From Calditrichota bacterium (GTDB lineage: Bacteria; Calditrichota; Calditrichia; Calditrichales; Calditrichaceae): a DNA stretch of 64,000 nucleotides. The stretch lies in contig JAJRSO010000063.1 in NCBI GenBank assembly GCA_024278755.1, positions 100,224 through 164,223 of the forward strand, in the 5' to 3' direction. The notes under the pieces are model-generated. The model saw only the letters and a list, made by a program, of their open reading frames with translations. It was not told the origin of the DNA and made no database searches. The position numbers were made by a program, and so were the translations under genes. This document shows, piece by piece, positions 1 through 9,439 of the stretch; position 1 is the first letter of the stretch; each line of letters opens with the position of its first letter.

Positions 1-26
1 TTAACTGTTAAGTATTAATTAATAAC

Positions 27-3000
27 ATGGATTTATATAAAAAAATAGCCAGTCTGCCTCCCGAAAAACGGGAGCTTTTCGAAATGATGCTCATGGAACA
101 GGGTGTTGATTTGTCACAAATTATGATTGTTCCGCAAAAACGGGATACTAACCGTTTCCCCCTATCCTATTCCCAACAACGGTTATGGTTCTTGGATCAG
201 CTGGAACCGGAAACCGCCCTGTACAATATTTCTCCGGTGCTGCGATTAAAGGGAAAACTCAATTTTGAAGCGTTGGAAAAGAGCTTTAACGAAATCATCC
301 GTCGCCACGAAGCGCTGCGCACCACGTTTGATAAAGACGGGGACGCTCCGGTTCAGGTTATTGCTCCTGAGCTGAATATTAAGATTGAGATGATTGAACC
401 GGAGACTGCCAACGCGATTTTAAACGATTCGGAAATTAACCGGATCGCTCTGAAAGAATCACAAATTCCTTTTAATTTAAGCACAGGGCCGTTGCTGCGG
501 GTAAAACTGCTGCGGGTTGCCGAAGAGGACCACGTACTTATTTTAACCAAACATCATATTATTTCCGATAACTGGTCTACCGGTTTAATGGTGCACGAAA
601 TGATGCAGTTGTACAGCGCTTTTACACAGGGGCAGCCTTCTCCCCTGCCCGAACTGGCCGTGCAATATGCGGATTTTGCCTTTTGGCAACGCAAATGGTT
701 AAGCGGAAAAACGCTTGAAAACCAGGCGGCGTACTGGCGGGAACAGTTAAAAGACGCGCCGCCCGTTCTTGATATGCCGTTGGATAAACCGCGCCCGGCG
801 TATCAAACTTACAACGGCTCCTTTAAAACCTTTACACTAAGCGGCGCTACCCATAAAGCGCTAAATGAGTTAAGCAGACAGCAGGAAGCCACTCTTTTTA
901 TGACGACCCTGGCCGCGTTTCAGGTTTTATTAATGCGCTGGACGGGACAGGAAGACTTTTGCATCGGCTCTCCCATTGCCAACCGTAACCGAAAAGAAAC
1001 GGAAGCCATGCTGGGAGTTTTTATCAATACGTTGGTGTTGCGCAGTATTGTACCGGGGGAATTACCGTTTAAAGAATTGCTGAACAATACAAAAACTATG
1101 ACCCTCGACGCCTATGCGCATCAGGATATTCCATTCGAAACGCTGGTGGAAGAATTAAAGCCGGAGCGGGATATGAGTCATTCGCCGTTTTTCCAGGCAA
1201 TGTTTGTTATGAACAATGCCCGGGTAGATAAACTGGAGCTGCCCGGATTGGAACTGTCCCTGCTAGAAATTGACAATAAGACGACCAAATTCGATCTGAT
1301 TTTGAATATGACCGAATCGGACGAGGGACTATTGTGCAAGATGGAATACAATACCGACCTGTTTTTTCCGGAGACAATCGATCGCCTGATTGCTCAGTAC
1401 CGGACCTTACTGGAGGGTATTCTGCGCAATCCGGAATCCGCCGTTTCCCGCTTACCTATGCTGACGGAAAAGGAAGAACAAAAACTCGTAACGGAATGGG
1501 GACAATCGCATCAATCCGCCACCGCAGAGGTTCCGGTACATATCCTGTTCGAACGTCAGGCTAAGCAGTCACCACAGGCCGACGCTTTAAAAATTAAAGA
1601 TGAAACATATTCGTATTCCGAATTAAATTCCCGCGCCAATCAACTGGCCCGCCATCTGGTTAAGCGCCGTCTGCAGCAGGGAGAAATTGTCGGCGTCTGT
1701 GCCGAACGTTCCGCAGAAATGTTAATCGCCCTTCTGGCGGTTTTAAAAGCCGGAGCCGTTTACCTGCCGCTGGATCCGTCTTACCCGGAAGAAAGACTGC
1801 GCTATATGCTTTCCGATTCCGGCGCTGGTTTTTTACTAACACAAGAGGCCTTAAAACATAAGCTTTCTACTGAAAATATCGAAACAGTTTTATTGGATAG
1901 CGATTGGGAAACGATCCAACGGGAAGAAACCTCAAATATATCCGTTCCCATTGAATCGGGTGACACCGCGTATCTTATTTACACCTCCGGTTCCACCGGA
2001 CAGCCGAAAGGTGTGGAAGCGCCGCACGGTGCGTTTGCCGCACACTGTGTCGATATGTGTCAACACTATAATTTAACAGATGATGATAATGTGCTGCAAT
2101 TCGCCGCGCTCAATTTTGACGCCTCTCTGGAACAAATCCTGCCGCCCCTGATGAGTGGTTCCACACTGATTATGCGCGACAGTGAAATCTGGGATACACA
2201 CACGTTTTCGAAAAACATTGCCAAATACGATTTAACCGTGATTAATCCGCCGACCGCCTACTGGGCGCAATTGGCGGCTGATTGGGTCAATGAACCGGAA
2301 CTTCTACCGGATAACAGAATTCGCCTGGTTATTGTCGGCGGCGATGTACTGCGCCCGGAAGCCCTGAAACACTGGTATCAAACGCCCTTAAAAAACATTC
2401 GGCTGCTCAATGCCTACGGACCGACAGAAACCATTATTACAGCCAGTACGTTTGAAGTGCCGCCCGGGTTTTCCGCCGAAAAAGTACCCGTGGGAAAACC
2501 CTGCGCAAACCGCATATTTTATGTGCTTGACAAACAAAAAAAACCGGTCGCGGCAGGTGTTCCCGGCGAATTATATATTGGCGGCAGCGCCCTGGCCAAA
2601 GGATATCTCGGTCGCGAAACATTAACCGCCGAACGGTTTATCGCCAATCCTTTTGTTGGCGAAGCGGATGCCCGTATGTATAAAACCGGTGACCGGGTAC
2701 GCTTTTTAAACGATGGCAACCTGGAATTTTTGGGACGGGTTGATTTTCAGGTAAAGATTCGCGGCTTCCGCATCGAGCTCGGTGAAATCGAAGCCTTGTT
2801 AGATAGCTATGAATCCATTAAGGAATCTGTTTTATCGGCTCTCGACGATTCCCTTGGCAATAAAAGGCTGGTCGCATATTACACAGCCAAGGAAGAACTT
2901 TCCGCTTCCGAAATCCGGTCCTTTCTCGAACAGCGTCTGCCGGATTATATGGTTCCCTCTGTTTTCATATACTTAAAAGAGATGCCTTTAGACCCCAGCG

Positions 3001-3392
3001 GAAAAATAAACCGGCGTTTTTTGCCTGCCCCTGATTTTTCACAAGTAAAAGTCGAAACCGAATACGTGGCGCCGCGAACCAAAACCGAAGAAAAATTAAC
3101 CGCGATGGTTCAGGAAATCTTAAAAATTGAAAAAGCCGGTGTAAAGGACAGCTTTTTTGATTTGGGCGGCCATTCCATGATGGCCACACAGGTGGTCTCA
3201 CGCATTCGCGAAGAATTTGACGTGGAAATTTCGCTACGCACACTATTCGAAAAGCCCACCGTGGAAGGAATCGCGCTTTCTATCACTGAAGCCCAGGCAG
3301 AATTTCAGGACAGTGATGAGCTGGAATCCATGCTTTCGGAAATCGAGGACTTGTCGGATGAAGAACTCGAAAAACTATTAAATGATAAATAG
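27..3392 (+). CDS. NRPS subunit 1, single module C-A-PCP
   Basis: One-module non-ribosomal peptide synthetase that activates one amino acid and condenses it onto an upstream acyl or peptidyl chain. Seen: condensation domain about residues 45-465 with HHIISDNWS near 176 (Asn where Gly is usual); adenylation domain about 490-965 with YTSGSTGQPKG near 651 and NAYGPTET near 797; carrier domain with LGGHS, phosphopantetheine Ser near 1050. No epimerase. The specificity code I read is DAENIGAITK (final Lys assumed), which resembles basic-residue codes such as DAESIGSVCK (Lys in BacB); this is a guess. The acidic tail with SEIEDLSDEELEKLL resembles that of subunit 4 and probably docks the next subunit. 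The N-terminal helix (PPEKREL) matches the heads of subunits 2, 3 and 5, hinting at a partner beyond the left edge. An in-frame TAA at 9-11 leaves ATG 27 as the only start; no clear Shine-Dalgarno is seen. Confidence 0.95.
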   Translation: MDLYKKIASLPPEKRELFEMMLMEQGVDLSQIMIVPQKRDTNRFPLSYSQQRLWFLDQLEPETALYNISPVLRLKGKLNFEALEKSFNEIIRRHEALRTTFDKDGDAPVQVIAPELNIKIEMIEPETANAILNDSEINRIALKESQIPFNLSTGPLLRVKLLRVAEEDHVLILTKHHIISDNWSTGLMVHEMMQLYSAFTQGQPSPLPELAVQYADFAFWQRKWLSGKTLENQAAYWREQLKDAPPVLDMPLDKPRPAYQTYNGSFKTFTLSGATHKALNELSRQQEATLFMTTLAAFQVLLMRWTGQEDFCIGSPIANRNRKETEAMLGVFINTLVLRSIVPGELPFKELLNNTKTMTLDAYAHQDIPFETLVEELKPERDMSHSPFFQAMFVMNNARVDKLELPGLELSLLEIDNKTTKFDLILNMTESDEGLLCKMEYNTDLFFPETIDRLIAQYRTLLEGILRNPESAVSRLPMLTEKEEQKLVTEWGQSHQSATAEVPVHILFERQAKQSPQADALKIKDETYSYSELNSRANQLARHLVKRRLQQGEIVGVCAERSAEMLIALLAVLKAGAVYLPLDPSYPEERLRYMLSDSGAGFLLTQEALKHKLSTENIETVLLDSDWETIQREETSNISVPIESGDTAYLIYTSGSTGQPKGVEAPHGAFAAHCVDMCQHYNLTDDDNVLQFAALNFDASLEQILPPLMSGSTLIMRDSEIWDTHTFSKNIAKYDLTVINPPTAYWAQLAADWVNEPELLPDNRIRLVIVGGDVLRPEALKHWYQTPLKNIRLLNAYGPTETIITASTFEVPPGFSAEKVPVGKPCANRIFYVLDKQKKPVAAGVPGELYIGGSALAKGYLGRETLTAERFIANPFVGEADARMYKTGDRVRFLNDGNLEFLGRVDFQVKIRGFRIELGEIEALLDSYESIKESVLSALDDSLGNKRLVAYYTAKEELSASEIRSFLEQRLPDYMVPSVFIYLKEMPLDPSGKINRRFLPAPDFSQVKVETEYVAPRTKTEEKLTAMVQEILKIEKAGVKDSFFDLGGHSMMATQVVSRIREEFDVEISLRTLFEKPTVEGIALSITEAQAEFQDSDELESMLSEIEDLSDEELEKLLNDK

Positions 3393-3430
3393 GATATTCA
3401 GACTTCTTTTAATCGCAAGGATGTAGCATA

Positions 3431-6400
3431 ATGTCAGAACTTAATAAACGACTCGCCGGATTATCGCCGGAAAAACGCGAACTGCTTTTAAAAAAGCTTC
3501 GCGCTCAGCAAAAACCAAATTTAAAAAACAAACGAATTACAAAGCGGAGCAACCCGTCCGAATATCCCATTTCATCTTCCCAGGCGCGTCTGTGGTTTAT
3601 GAATCAGCTCGATCCGGACTCGGCATTTTATAATATTCCTTCGGCTATCCGTCTTACGGGAAATATTAATCTAAATACTTTAAGACGGAGTATCTACGAA
3701 ATTATCCGTCGTCATGAAGTATTGCGCGCCGGATTTGTAACGAATGAGAAGGGTGAAGCCCGGCAGATAATCGTTCCCGAGTATACTATCGAAATGCCAT
3801 TGATTGATATTAGCGACACCGCGGCGGACAGGATGGAACAGAAAGTGGAGGCGCTGTTAAAAGCCGATGCGGCCAAACCATTTGATCTTACCAAACCGCC
3901 TCTCGTGCGTTCTTTTATCCTGAAAACAAAAGCTAATGAATATGTTTTAAGTCTTAATATTCATCATATTGTTACCGACGGTTGGTCCATTGGTATTATC
4001 ATCAATGAAATTATATCCAATTACCGTATTCTTGTAAAAAATCCTCAAACAAAACTCCCCGATCTATATTTACAGTACGCCGATTATGCGGCCTGGCAAA
4101 AAGAACGGGCTGCGGGCAGTAGTATCGAAAAGCAGATTCAGTACTGGAAAAACGCCTTATCGGGTATGCCGGAATTTCTGGATCTCCACACCGATTTTCC
4201 GCGACCGGATTTTCAAACTTATAACGGTAAACAGCATCCTTTTAAAATTGACGCTGTGTCTACTAAAAAGCTGCGCACATTAAGTAAAAAAATGGGCGTT
4301 TCCCTTTACGCTCTGATTATGGCGGTTTTTCAGGTGTTTCTCCATAAAATAAGCGGACAGGATGATTTTGGCGTCGGGGCTCCCATTGCCAATCGTAACC
4401 GGGCCGAGATTGAAACCATTATCGGCCTATTTGTTAACACGGTTGTTTTACGGGCTGATTTCCGATCGGAGATAACCTTCGAAAAATTGGTTCAGCGGAT
4501 CAAAGACGAAGTGGTTACGGCGTCGGATAATCAGGATGTACCGTTCGAAAAAATTGTGGAAGCCGTTTCCGGCGGCCCGCAACTAAGCCATTCGCCCCTG
4601 TTTCAGGTGATGTTTGATTTACAAAAAGTACCGTTCGACCGGATCACAATGGATGATATTACGCTGGAAATCGTTAATATCGAAATTGAAGTGGCGAAGT
4701 TTGATCTTCTGCTACTGATGCTGGAGCACGATGATTTTATTAAATGTACATTTGAATACAATACGGATCTATTTTCCTGTGCAACCATTGAACGATTTTG
4801 CAGTTATTTTCATACTCTGCTCATGAATGTTCTGCGCCACCCGGAAGAAAAGATAGCAAATCTTTCCCTAATATCCGCAAAAGAACAAACACGAATTATA
4901 ACCGAATGGAATCAGACTCAAACGGATTATCCTGCAAATTCTTCCATTCCCGAATTATTTGATCGTCAGGTTACGAAGACGCCGAATGCCGTTGCCGTTT
5001 GCTTCAACAGTCTCTGCTATACGTATAAAGAATTGAGCGGTAAATCAAATCAACTCGCCCATTTATTGATTGAAAGAGGAGTGGAGCCTGGCCATCTTGT
5101 TGCTCTTTATATGGAACGTTCGCTGGATATGATTATTGGATTTCTTGCTATCTTAAAAGCCGGGGCAGCCTATGTGCCCCTCGACGTCTCCTACCCTAAA
5201 GAACGTTTGTCATTTATCCTCAAAGATACAAAAGCTTCAATATTACTTACAAAAACGGAACTTTTAGAAGAGCTTCCTGACGGCAACGCCGTTTCTTTGG
5301 CCATTGACAACATCCAGCTGCTTGCCGATTATAGTATCGCATCACCTGCTGTGATAAATAAACCTTTAGATCCGGCTTATGTTATTTACACTTCCGGTTC
5401 AACCGGAATCCCCAAAGGCGTTATCGTTCCCCACCGGGCCGTAATTCGTCTAATTATGAATACTGATTATGTGCAAATTAAAGAAAATCATATTATTGCA
5501 CAGGCGTCAAACGCGGCATTTGACGCCGCTACTTTTGAAATCTGGGGCGCTTTACTAAACGGAGCCAAATTGATTGCGATTCCAAAAGATGTGATGCTTT
5601 CCACGCAAAGCTTTGTTCAGGCTTTAAAGGATAAGAAAATTAGTCATCTTTTCTTAACCACTGCTCTGTTCAATCAAATTGCCGCTGAGAATTCTTCCGC
5701 ATTTAAAACACTGAACACCGTTATGTTCGGCGGAGAAATGGTAAATCCGCCTTCGGTTCGAAAAATCAAACTTGGCGAGCCGCCACAAAATTTATTACAT
5801 GTTTATGGCCCTACGGAAAACACCACTTTCTCAACCTGGTATAAAGTTGGTGCAATTGCTGACAGCGATACGAATGTGCCCATCGGAAAACCAATCGCTC
5901 ATTCAACGGCCTATATATTCGATAAGAATCTGCGGATAGCTCCAATTGGCGTTCCCGGTGAATTATTTGTAGGCGGCGACGGTCTGGCGCTCGAATATCT
6001 CAACCGTCCCGATTTAACCAAAGAACGTTTTATTATAAACCCCTTCGATGCTTCGGGAAAATCAAAGTTATACAAAACCGGCGACCTGGTCCGTTACCTG
6101 CCGGACGGCAATATCGAATTTCTGGCGCGTATCGATCAACAGGTCAAGATCCGCGGATTTCGGATTGAATTGGGTGAAATTGAATCTGTTTTAAAAACAC
6201 ACCCGGTTGTAAAAGACGCCGTTGTTCTGGCCCGTCAGGACAATCCGGGCGATAAGACGTTAACCGCCTACATCGTTTCCGAAGCGGAGCAGGAGATGAA
6301 GGCCTCTGTCCTGCGTAGTTTCCTGCTTGAAAAACTGCCCGATTATATGGTGCCCTTTTCCTGGGTGGAAATGGACCGTATTCCACTGACGCCGAACGGG

Positions 6401-9400
6401 AAGGTGGATAAAAAAGCCTTACCTGCTCCGGATCAGTCGCGACCCGACCTTGAAGGCAAGTATGTGGCGCCGCGCAACGGTCTGGAACAATTTCTCTGCG
6501 CCGTCTGGGAAGAAATTTTAAGTATCGATAAGGTTGGAATTCACGACAACTTTTTTGAACTGGGCGGAAATTCTTTAAAAGCCGCGGTATTTGCCAACCG
6601 CCTGCAAAAGGAATTTGGCGAAGTGACTCACGTCAGCGTCGTATTCAAGGCGCCGACCATCGCCGAGTTAGCCGGGTATATCGTCAACTACTACCCTCAA
6701 TTAGCCCGCGAGCGTTTTGAATTAGACGATACTGTAAATCAAATTTATAAACTAATCGATTTGGGCGAAGAGAAAATAAGCAAAATAGGACAATCGCAGA
6801 TTGATGCTATTCGTTCTATAATTACACCTCTTCAACCGCGAAAAGAAGCGCTTTCTTCCAAAAACCCGTCGGCTGTTTTTGTACTTTCTCCGCCGCGCTC
6901 CGGCTCTACCCTGCTGCGCGTGATGCTGGCCGGCAATAAAAAATTATTTTCCCCGCCGGAACTGGATTTACTGTCTTTTAACACGCTTCAGGAACGTGAA
7001 GAAGCCTTTTCGCAGGATGGCCTGGAGATTTGGCTGGAAGCTACGGTACGGGCAATCAAGGAATTGAAAAATACCGATGTGCAGGAAGCAAAGAAAATAA
7101 TGGCCGGTTTTGTTTCGCAGAATCTTTCCGTAAAACAGTTCTATTACGAACTTCAGCAATGGATGGGCGATAAAATTTTAGTGGATAAATCCCCCACCTA
7201 TCCTTTTGATCCGGAAATCCTCAAACGGGCGGAACAGGATTTTGAAAGCCCCAAATACATCCATCTGCTGCGCCATCCGTATGCAATGATCTATTCCTTT
7301 ATCGAAGCCAAACTGGATAAAAACTTCTTTCGCTACAAACACGATTTTACTCGCCGCGAATTGGGTGAACTTATTTATATTATCAGCCATCAGAATATCA
7401 ATCGCTTTTTGCAAAATATACCGGCCGAACGCCAGTTTCGGATGAAATTTGAAGAAATGGTGGTAAATCCCTATGAAGAGATGATACGCTTATGCCATTT
7501 CCTCGAAATCGATTTTGACCCGGATATGCTTAATCCGTATCAGGGAGATAAAATGACTGACGGCGTTACCGGGAACTCACAAATGGTTGGTGATTTTAAA
7601 TTTTACCTTCGTAAAAATATCGATACCGGCGTAACCGATCGCTGGCGAAAAAATCACAAACAAGATTTTCTCAGCGATACCGGCTGGGAACTGGCCAAAA
7701 ATTTTAATTATCCCGTGGAAAAAGAAATCGCTGTTAAAAATACGCCGAAAAACGCTAAATCAATGACCCGCATTGTACCTTTATCCCGCGAAACGGAGCT
7801 TCCGCTCTCTTTTGCTCAGCAGCGTTTGTGGTTTTTAGATCAAATGGAACCGGGAAATCCGCAATATAATATTCCCGGCGCCATTCGCTTAATCGGCGAT
7901 CCGGACAGGAATTTACTGGAACAAAGTCTGAATATGATTATCGAACGACACGAAACGCTGCGTACCATATTCAGTAGTTCCGATGACGGTAAGGCTTCGC
8001 AGATTATTCTGCCCCGCTTACCGCTAAAATTAGAATTCTTTGACGCACAGAATTTACCGGAACCTGCGCTGGAAAAACTAGCCAACGAAGAAGCGCGCAA
8101 AACGTTTAATCTAACCACCGGTCCGCTTCTTCGGGCACGCCTTATCCGGACAGCTGCGAACGAATATATTTTTATGGTGGTAATGCACCATATTATTTCG
8201 GACGGCTGGTCGGTTAATGTTTTCGTCAGAGAACTGGCGGTTTTTTATAACGCGCTTAAAACGAATAAAACACATCCTCTTCCACCTCTTAAAATTCAAT
8301 ATGCGGATTTTGCCGGCTGGCAGCGCGAATGGTTAAGCGGTGAAACTCTGAAAATCCAGTTAGACTACTGGAAAAAACAGTTACAAGGAATAACGCCCTA
8401 TCTGGAGCTCCCTACCGATTTTAAACGTCCGGCCATTGTCTCACAGAAAGGGAAACGTCTGGTATTCCGTTTTCCGGAAAATTTGTATAAAAAATTATTA
8501 CAACTTAGTCAGGAACAGGAAAGCACGTTATATATGACGTTGCTAACGGCGTTCCAGGTTTTGCTCTACCGTTATTCGGGGCAGGATGATTTTACTATCG
8601 GAACGCCTGTAGCCAATCGTACCCGTAACGAAATTGAACCGCTAATCGGTTTTTTTGTAAATACGCTGGTGCTGCGATGCTCATTAAGCGGCGAGCAGAC
8701 GTTCGGCGCTCTTTTAACACAGGTTAAAAACACCGTTATGGAAGCGTTTGATCATCAGGATATTCCCTTCGAAAAACTGGTGGACGCTTTGGACCCGCAG
8801 CGAGATATGAGCCGTACGCCGCTCTTCCAGGTTATGTTTTCCATGCAGCGTTCGGACATTCAGGAAGTAGAGCTGGAAGGCGTTCGGTTTAAACCCTATG
8901 TAATGGAAAGCCGTACCGCTAAATTTGATCTGAACCTCGAAATGGTGGAACATACAAATCGTTTGGTGGGCATTATTGAGTACAAAACCGCTCTTTTTCG
9001 GGAAGAAACCGTGCAGCGGATGTTGAATCATTTTATTACCTTACTGGAAAACATTAGTGCAAATAGCCGCCAATCTATTTCCTCTTTGCCTCTGCTTGGT
9101 ACGGATGAAAAGAAGCAGGTATTAAACCACTGGATTCCCAAAACGCTTGACTTTCCGTCCGACCAATGCATTCATCAATTAATTGAACAGCAAGCGCAAC
9201 TTCAGCCGCAGGCTTTTGCCGTGGGCATTAACGATGAAGCGCTGACCTTTAAACAGATAAATAACCGTGCAAATCAACTATCCGCCTTTTTATTAAAAAC
9301 CGGCGTAGAGCGGGAAAGTATTATCGGCATCTTAATGGAACGTTCCACCGATATGATTGTCAGTATGCTGGCCATCTGGAAAGCCGGCTGCGCCTATCTG

Positions 9401-9427
9401 CCGCTGGACCCGGCCTATCCCGAGTAA
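3431..9427 (+). CDS. NRPS subunit 2, N-terminal part: C-A-PCP-sulfotransferase-C-A(partial)
   Basis: Open frame of 1998 residues ending at an internal TAA. Seen: basic N-terminal helix (LSPEKRELLLKKLR); C domain about 45-465, HHIVTDGWS near 178; A domain about 490-990, TSGSTGIPKG near 654, VYGPTEN near 793, code DAFFMGVTFK, close to Val/Ile codes; carrier with the unusual LGGNS near 1048; sulfotransferase domain about 1148-1430 with the PAPS-loop motif SPPRSGST (1153-1160) and RHPY (1281-1284); second C domain about 1455-1890, HHIISDGWS near 1586; then only the first ~90 residues of an A domain before the stop. Known: embedded sulfotransferase domains occur in PKS/NRPS lines, for example CurM in curacin. 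Inferred: as a truncated protein it would stall after the first residue, lacking its second A domain, carrier and epimerase. Shine-Dalgarno-like AAGGAT precedes the ATG. Confidence 0.85.
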   Translation: MSELNKRLAGLSPEKRELLLKKLRAQQKPNLKNKRITKRSNPSEYPISSSQARLWFMNQLDPDSAFYNIPSAIRLTGNINLNTLRRSIYEIIRRHEVLRAGFVTNEKGEARQIIVPEYTIEMPLIDISDTAADRMEQKVEALLKADAAKPFDLTKPPLVRSFILKTKANEYVLSLNIHHIVTDGWSIGIIINEIISNYRILVKNPQTKLPDLYLQYADYAAWQKERAAGSSIEKQIQYWKNALSGMPEFLDLHTDFPRPDFQTYNGKQHPFKIDAVSTKKLRTLSKKMGVSLYALIMAVFQVFLHKISGQDDFGVGAPIANRNRAEIETIIGLFVNTVVLRADFRSEITFEKLVQRIKDEVVTASDNQDVPFEKIVEAVSGGPQLSHSPLFQVMFDLQKVPFDRITMDDITLEIVNIEIEVAKFDLLLLMLEHDDFIKCTFEYNTDLFSCATIERFCSYFHTLLMNVLRHPEEKIANLSLISAKEQTRIITEWNQTQTDYPANSSIPELFDRQVTKTPNAVAVCFNSLCYTYKELSGKSNQLAHLLIERGVEPGHLVALYMERSLDMIIGFLAILKAGAAYVPLDVSYPKERLSFILKDTKASILLTKTELLEELPDGNAVSLAIDNIQLLADYSIASPAVINKPLDPAYVIYTSGSTGIPKGVIVPHRAVIRLIMNTDYVQIKENHIIAQASNAAFDAATFEIWGALLNGAKLIAIPKDVMLSTQSFVQALKDKKISHLFLTTALFNQIAAENSSAFKTLNTVMFGGEMVNPPSVRKIKLGEPPQNLLHVYGPTENTTFSTWYKVGAIADSDTNVPIGKPIAHSTAYIFDKNLRIAPIGVPGELFVGGDGLALEYLNRPDLTKERFIINPFDASGKSKLYKTGDLVRYLPDGNIEFLARIDQQVKIRGFRIELGEIESVLKTHPVVKDAVVLARQDNPGDKTLTAYIVSEAEQEMKASVLRSFLLEKLPDYMVPFSWVEMDRIPLTPNGKVDKKALPAPDQSRPDLEGKYVAPRNGLEQFLCAVWEEILSIDKVGIHDNFFELGGNSLKAAVFANRLQKEFGEVTHVSVVFKAPTIAELAGYIVNYYPQLARERFELDDTVNQIYKLIDLGEEKISKIGQSQIDAIRSIITPLQPRKEALSSKNPSAVFVLSPPRSGSTLLRVMLAGNKKLFSPPELDLLSFNTLQEREEAFSQDGLEIWLEATVRAIKELKNTDVQEAKKIMAGFVSQNLSVKQFYYELQQWMGDKILVDKSPTYPFDPEILKRAEQDFESPKYIHLLRHPYAMIYSFIEAKLDKNFFRYKHDFTRRELGELIYIISHQNINRFLQNIPAERQFRMKFEEMVVNPYEEMIRLCHFLEIDFDPDMLNPYQGDKMTDGVTGNSQMVGDFKFYLRKNIDTGVTDRWRKNHKQDFLSDTGWELAKNFNYPVEKEIAVKNTPKNAKSMTRIVPLSRETELPLSFAQQRLWFLDQMEPGNPQYNIPGAIRLIGDPDRNLLEQSLNMIIERHETLRTIFSSSDDGKASQIILPRLPLKLEFFDAQNLPEPALEKLANEEARKTFNLTTGPLLRARLIRTAANEYIFMVVMHHIISDGWSVNVFVRELAVFYNALKTNKTHPLPPLKIQYADFAGWQREWLSGETLKIQLDYWKKQLQGITPYLELPTDFKRPAIVSQKGKRLVFRFPENLYKKLLQLSQEQESTLYMTLLTAFQVLLYRYSGQDDFTIGTPVANRTRNEIEPLIGFFVNTLVLRCSLSGEQTFGALLTQVKNTVMEAFDHQDIPFEKLVDALDPQRDMSRTPLFQVMFSMQRSDIQEVELEGVRFKPYVMESRTAKFDLNLEMVEHTNRLVGIIEYKTALFREETVQRMLNHFITLLENISANSRQSISSLPLLGTDEKKQVLNHWIPKTLDFPSDQCIHQLIEQQAQLQPQAFAVGINDEALTFKQINNRANQLSAFLLKTGVERESIIGILMERSTDMIVSMLAIWKAGCAYLPLDPAYPE
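6872..7720 (+). other. Embedded PAPS-dependent sulfotransferase domain in subunit 2
   Basis: Region coding residues about 1148-1430 of subunit 2, between carrier 1 and C domain 2. It starts with a strand-loop-helix AVFVLSPPRSGST typical of the 5'-phosphosulfate loop of PAPS sulfotransferases, has a conserved VDKSPTY segment, and a 3'-phosphate-binding strand HLLRHPY. It resembles the Sulfotransfer_3 family. The linker between carrier and this domain is long (about 60 residues) and poorly conserved with subunit 3. Function is inferred: transfer of sulfate to the carrier-bound chain. The residue predicted for this module (Val/Ile) has no hydroxyl, so the acceptor is unclear. Confidence 0.85.
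9425..9427 (+). other. In-frame TAA codon interrupting subunit 2
   Basis: The codons read GCC TAT CCC GAG TAA CGG CTC GAT. Homologous A domains in this window read YPEERL, YPKERL, YPLERI, YPQDRL and similar, so the TAA occupies a near-invariant Glu/Asp position and is one base change from GAA. The frame is open for thousands of bases on each side. Confidence 0.9.
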
Positions 9428-9439
9428 CGGCTCGATTTT

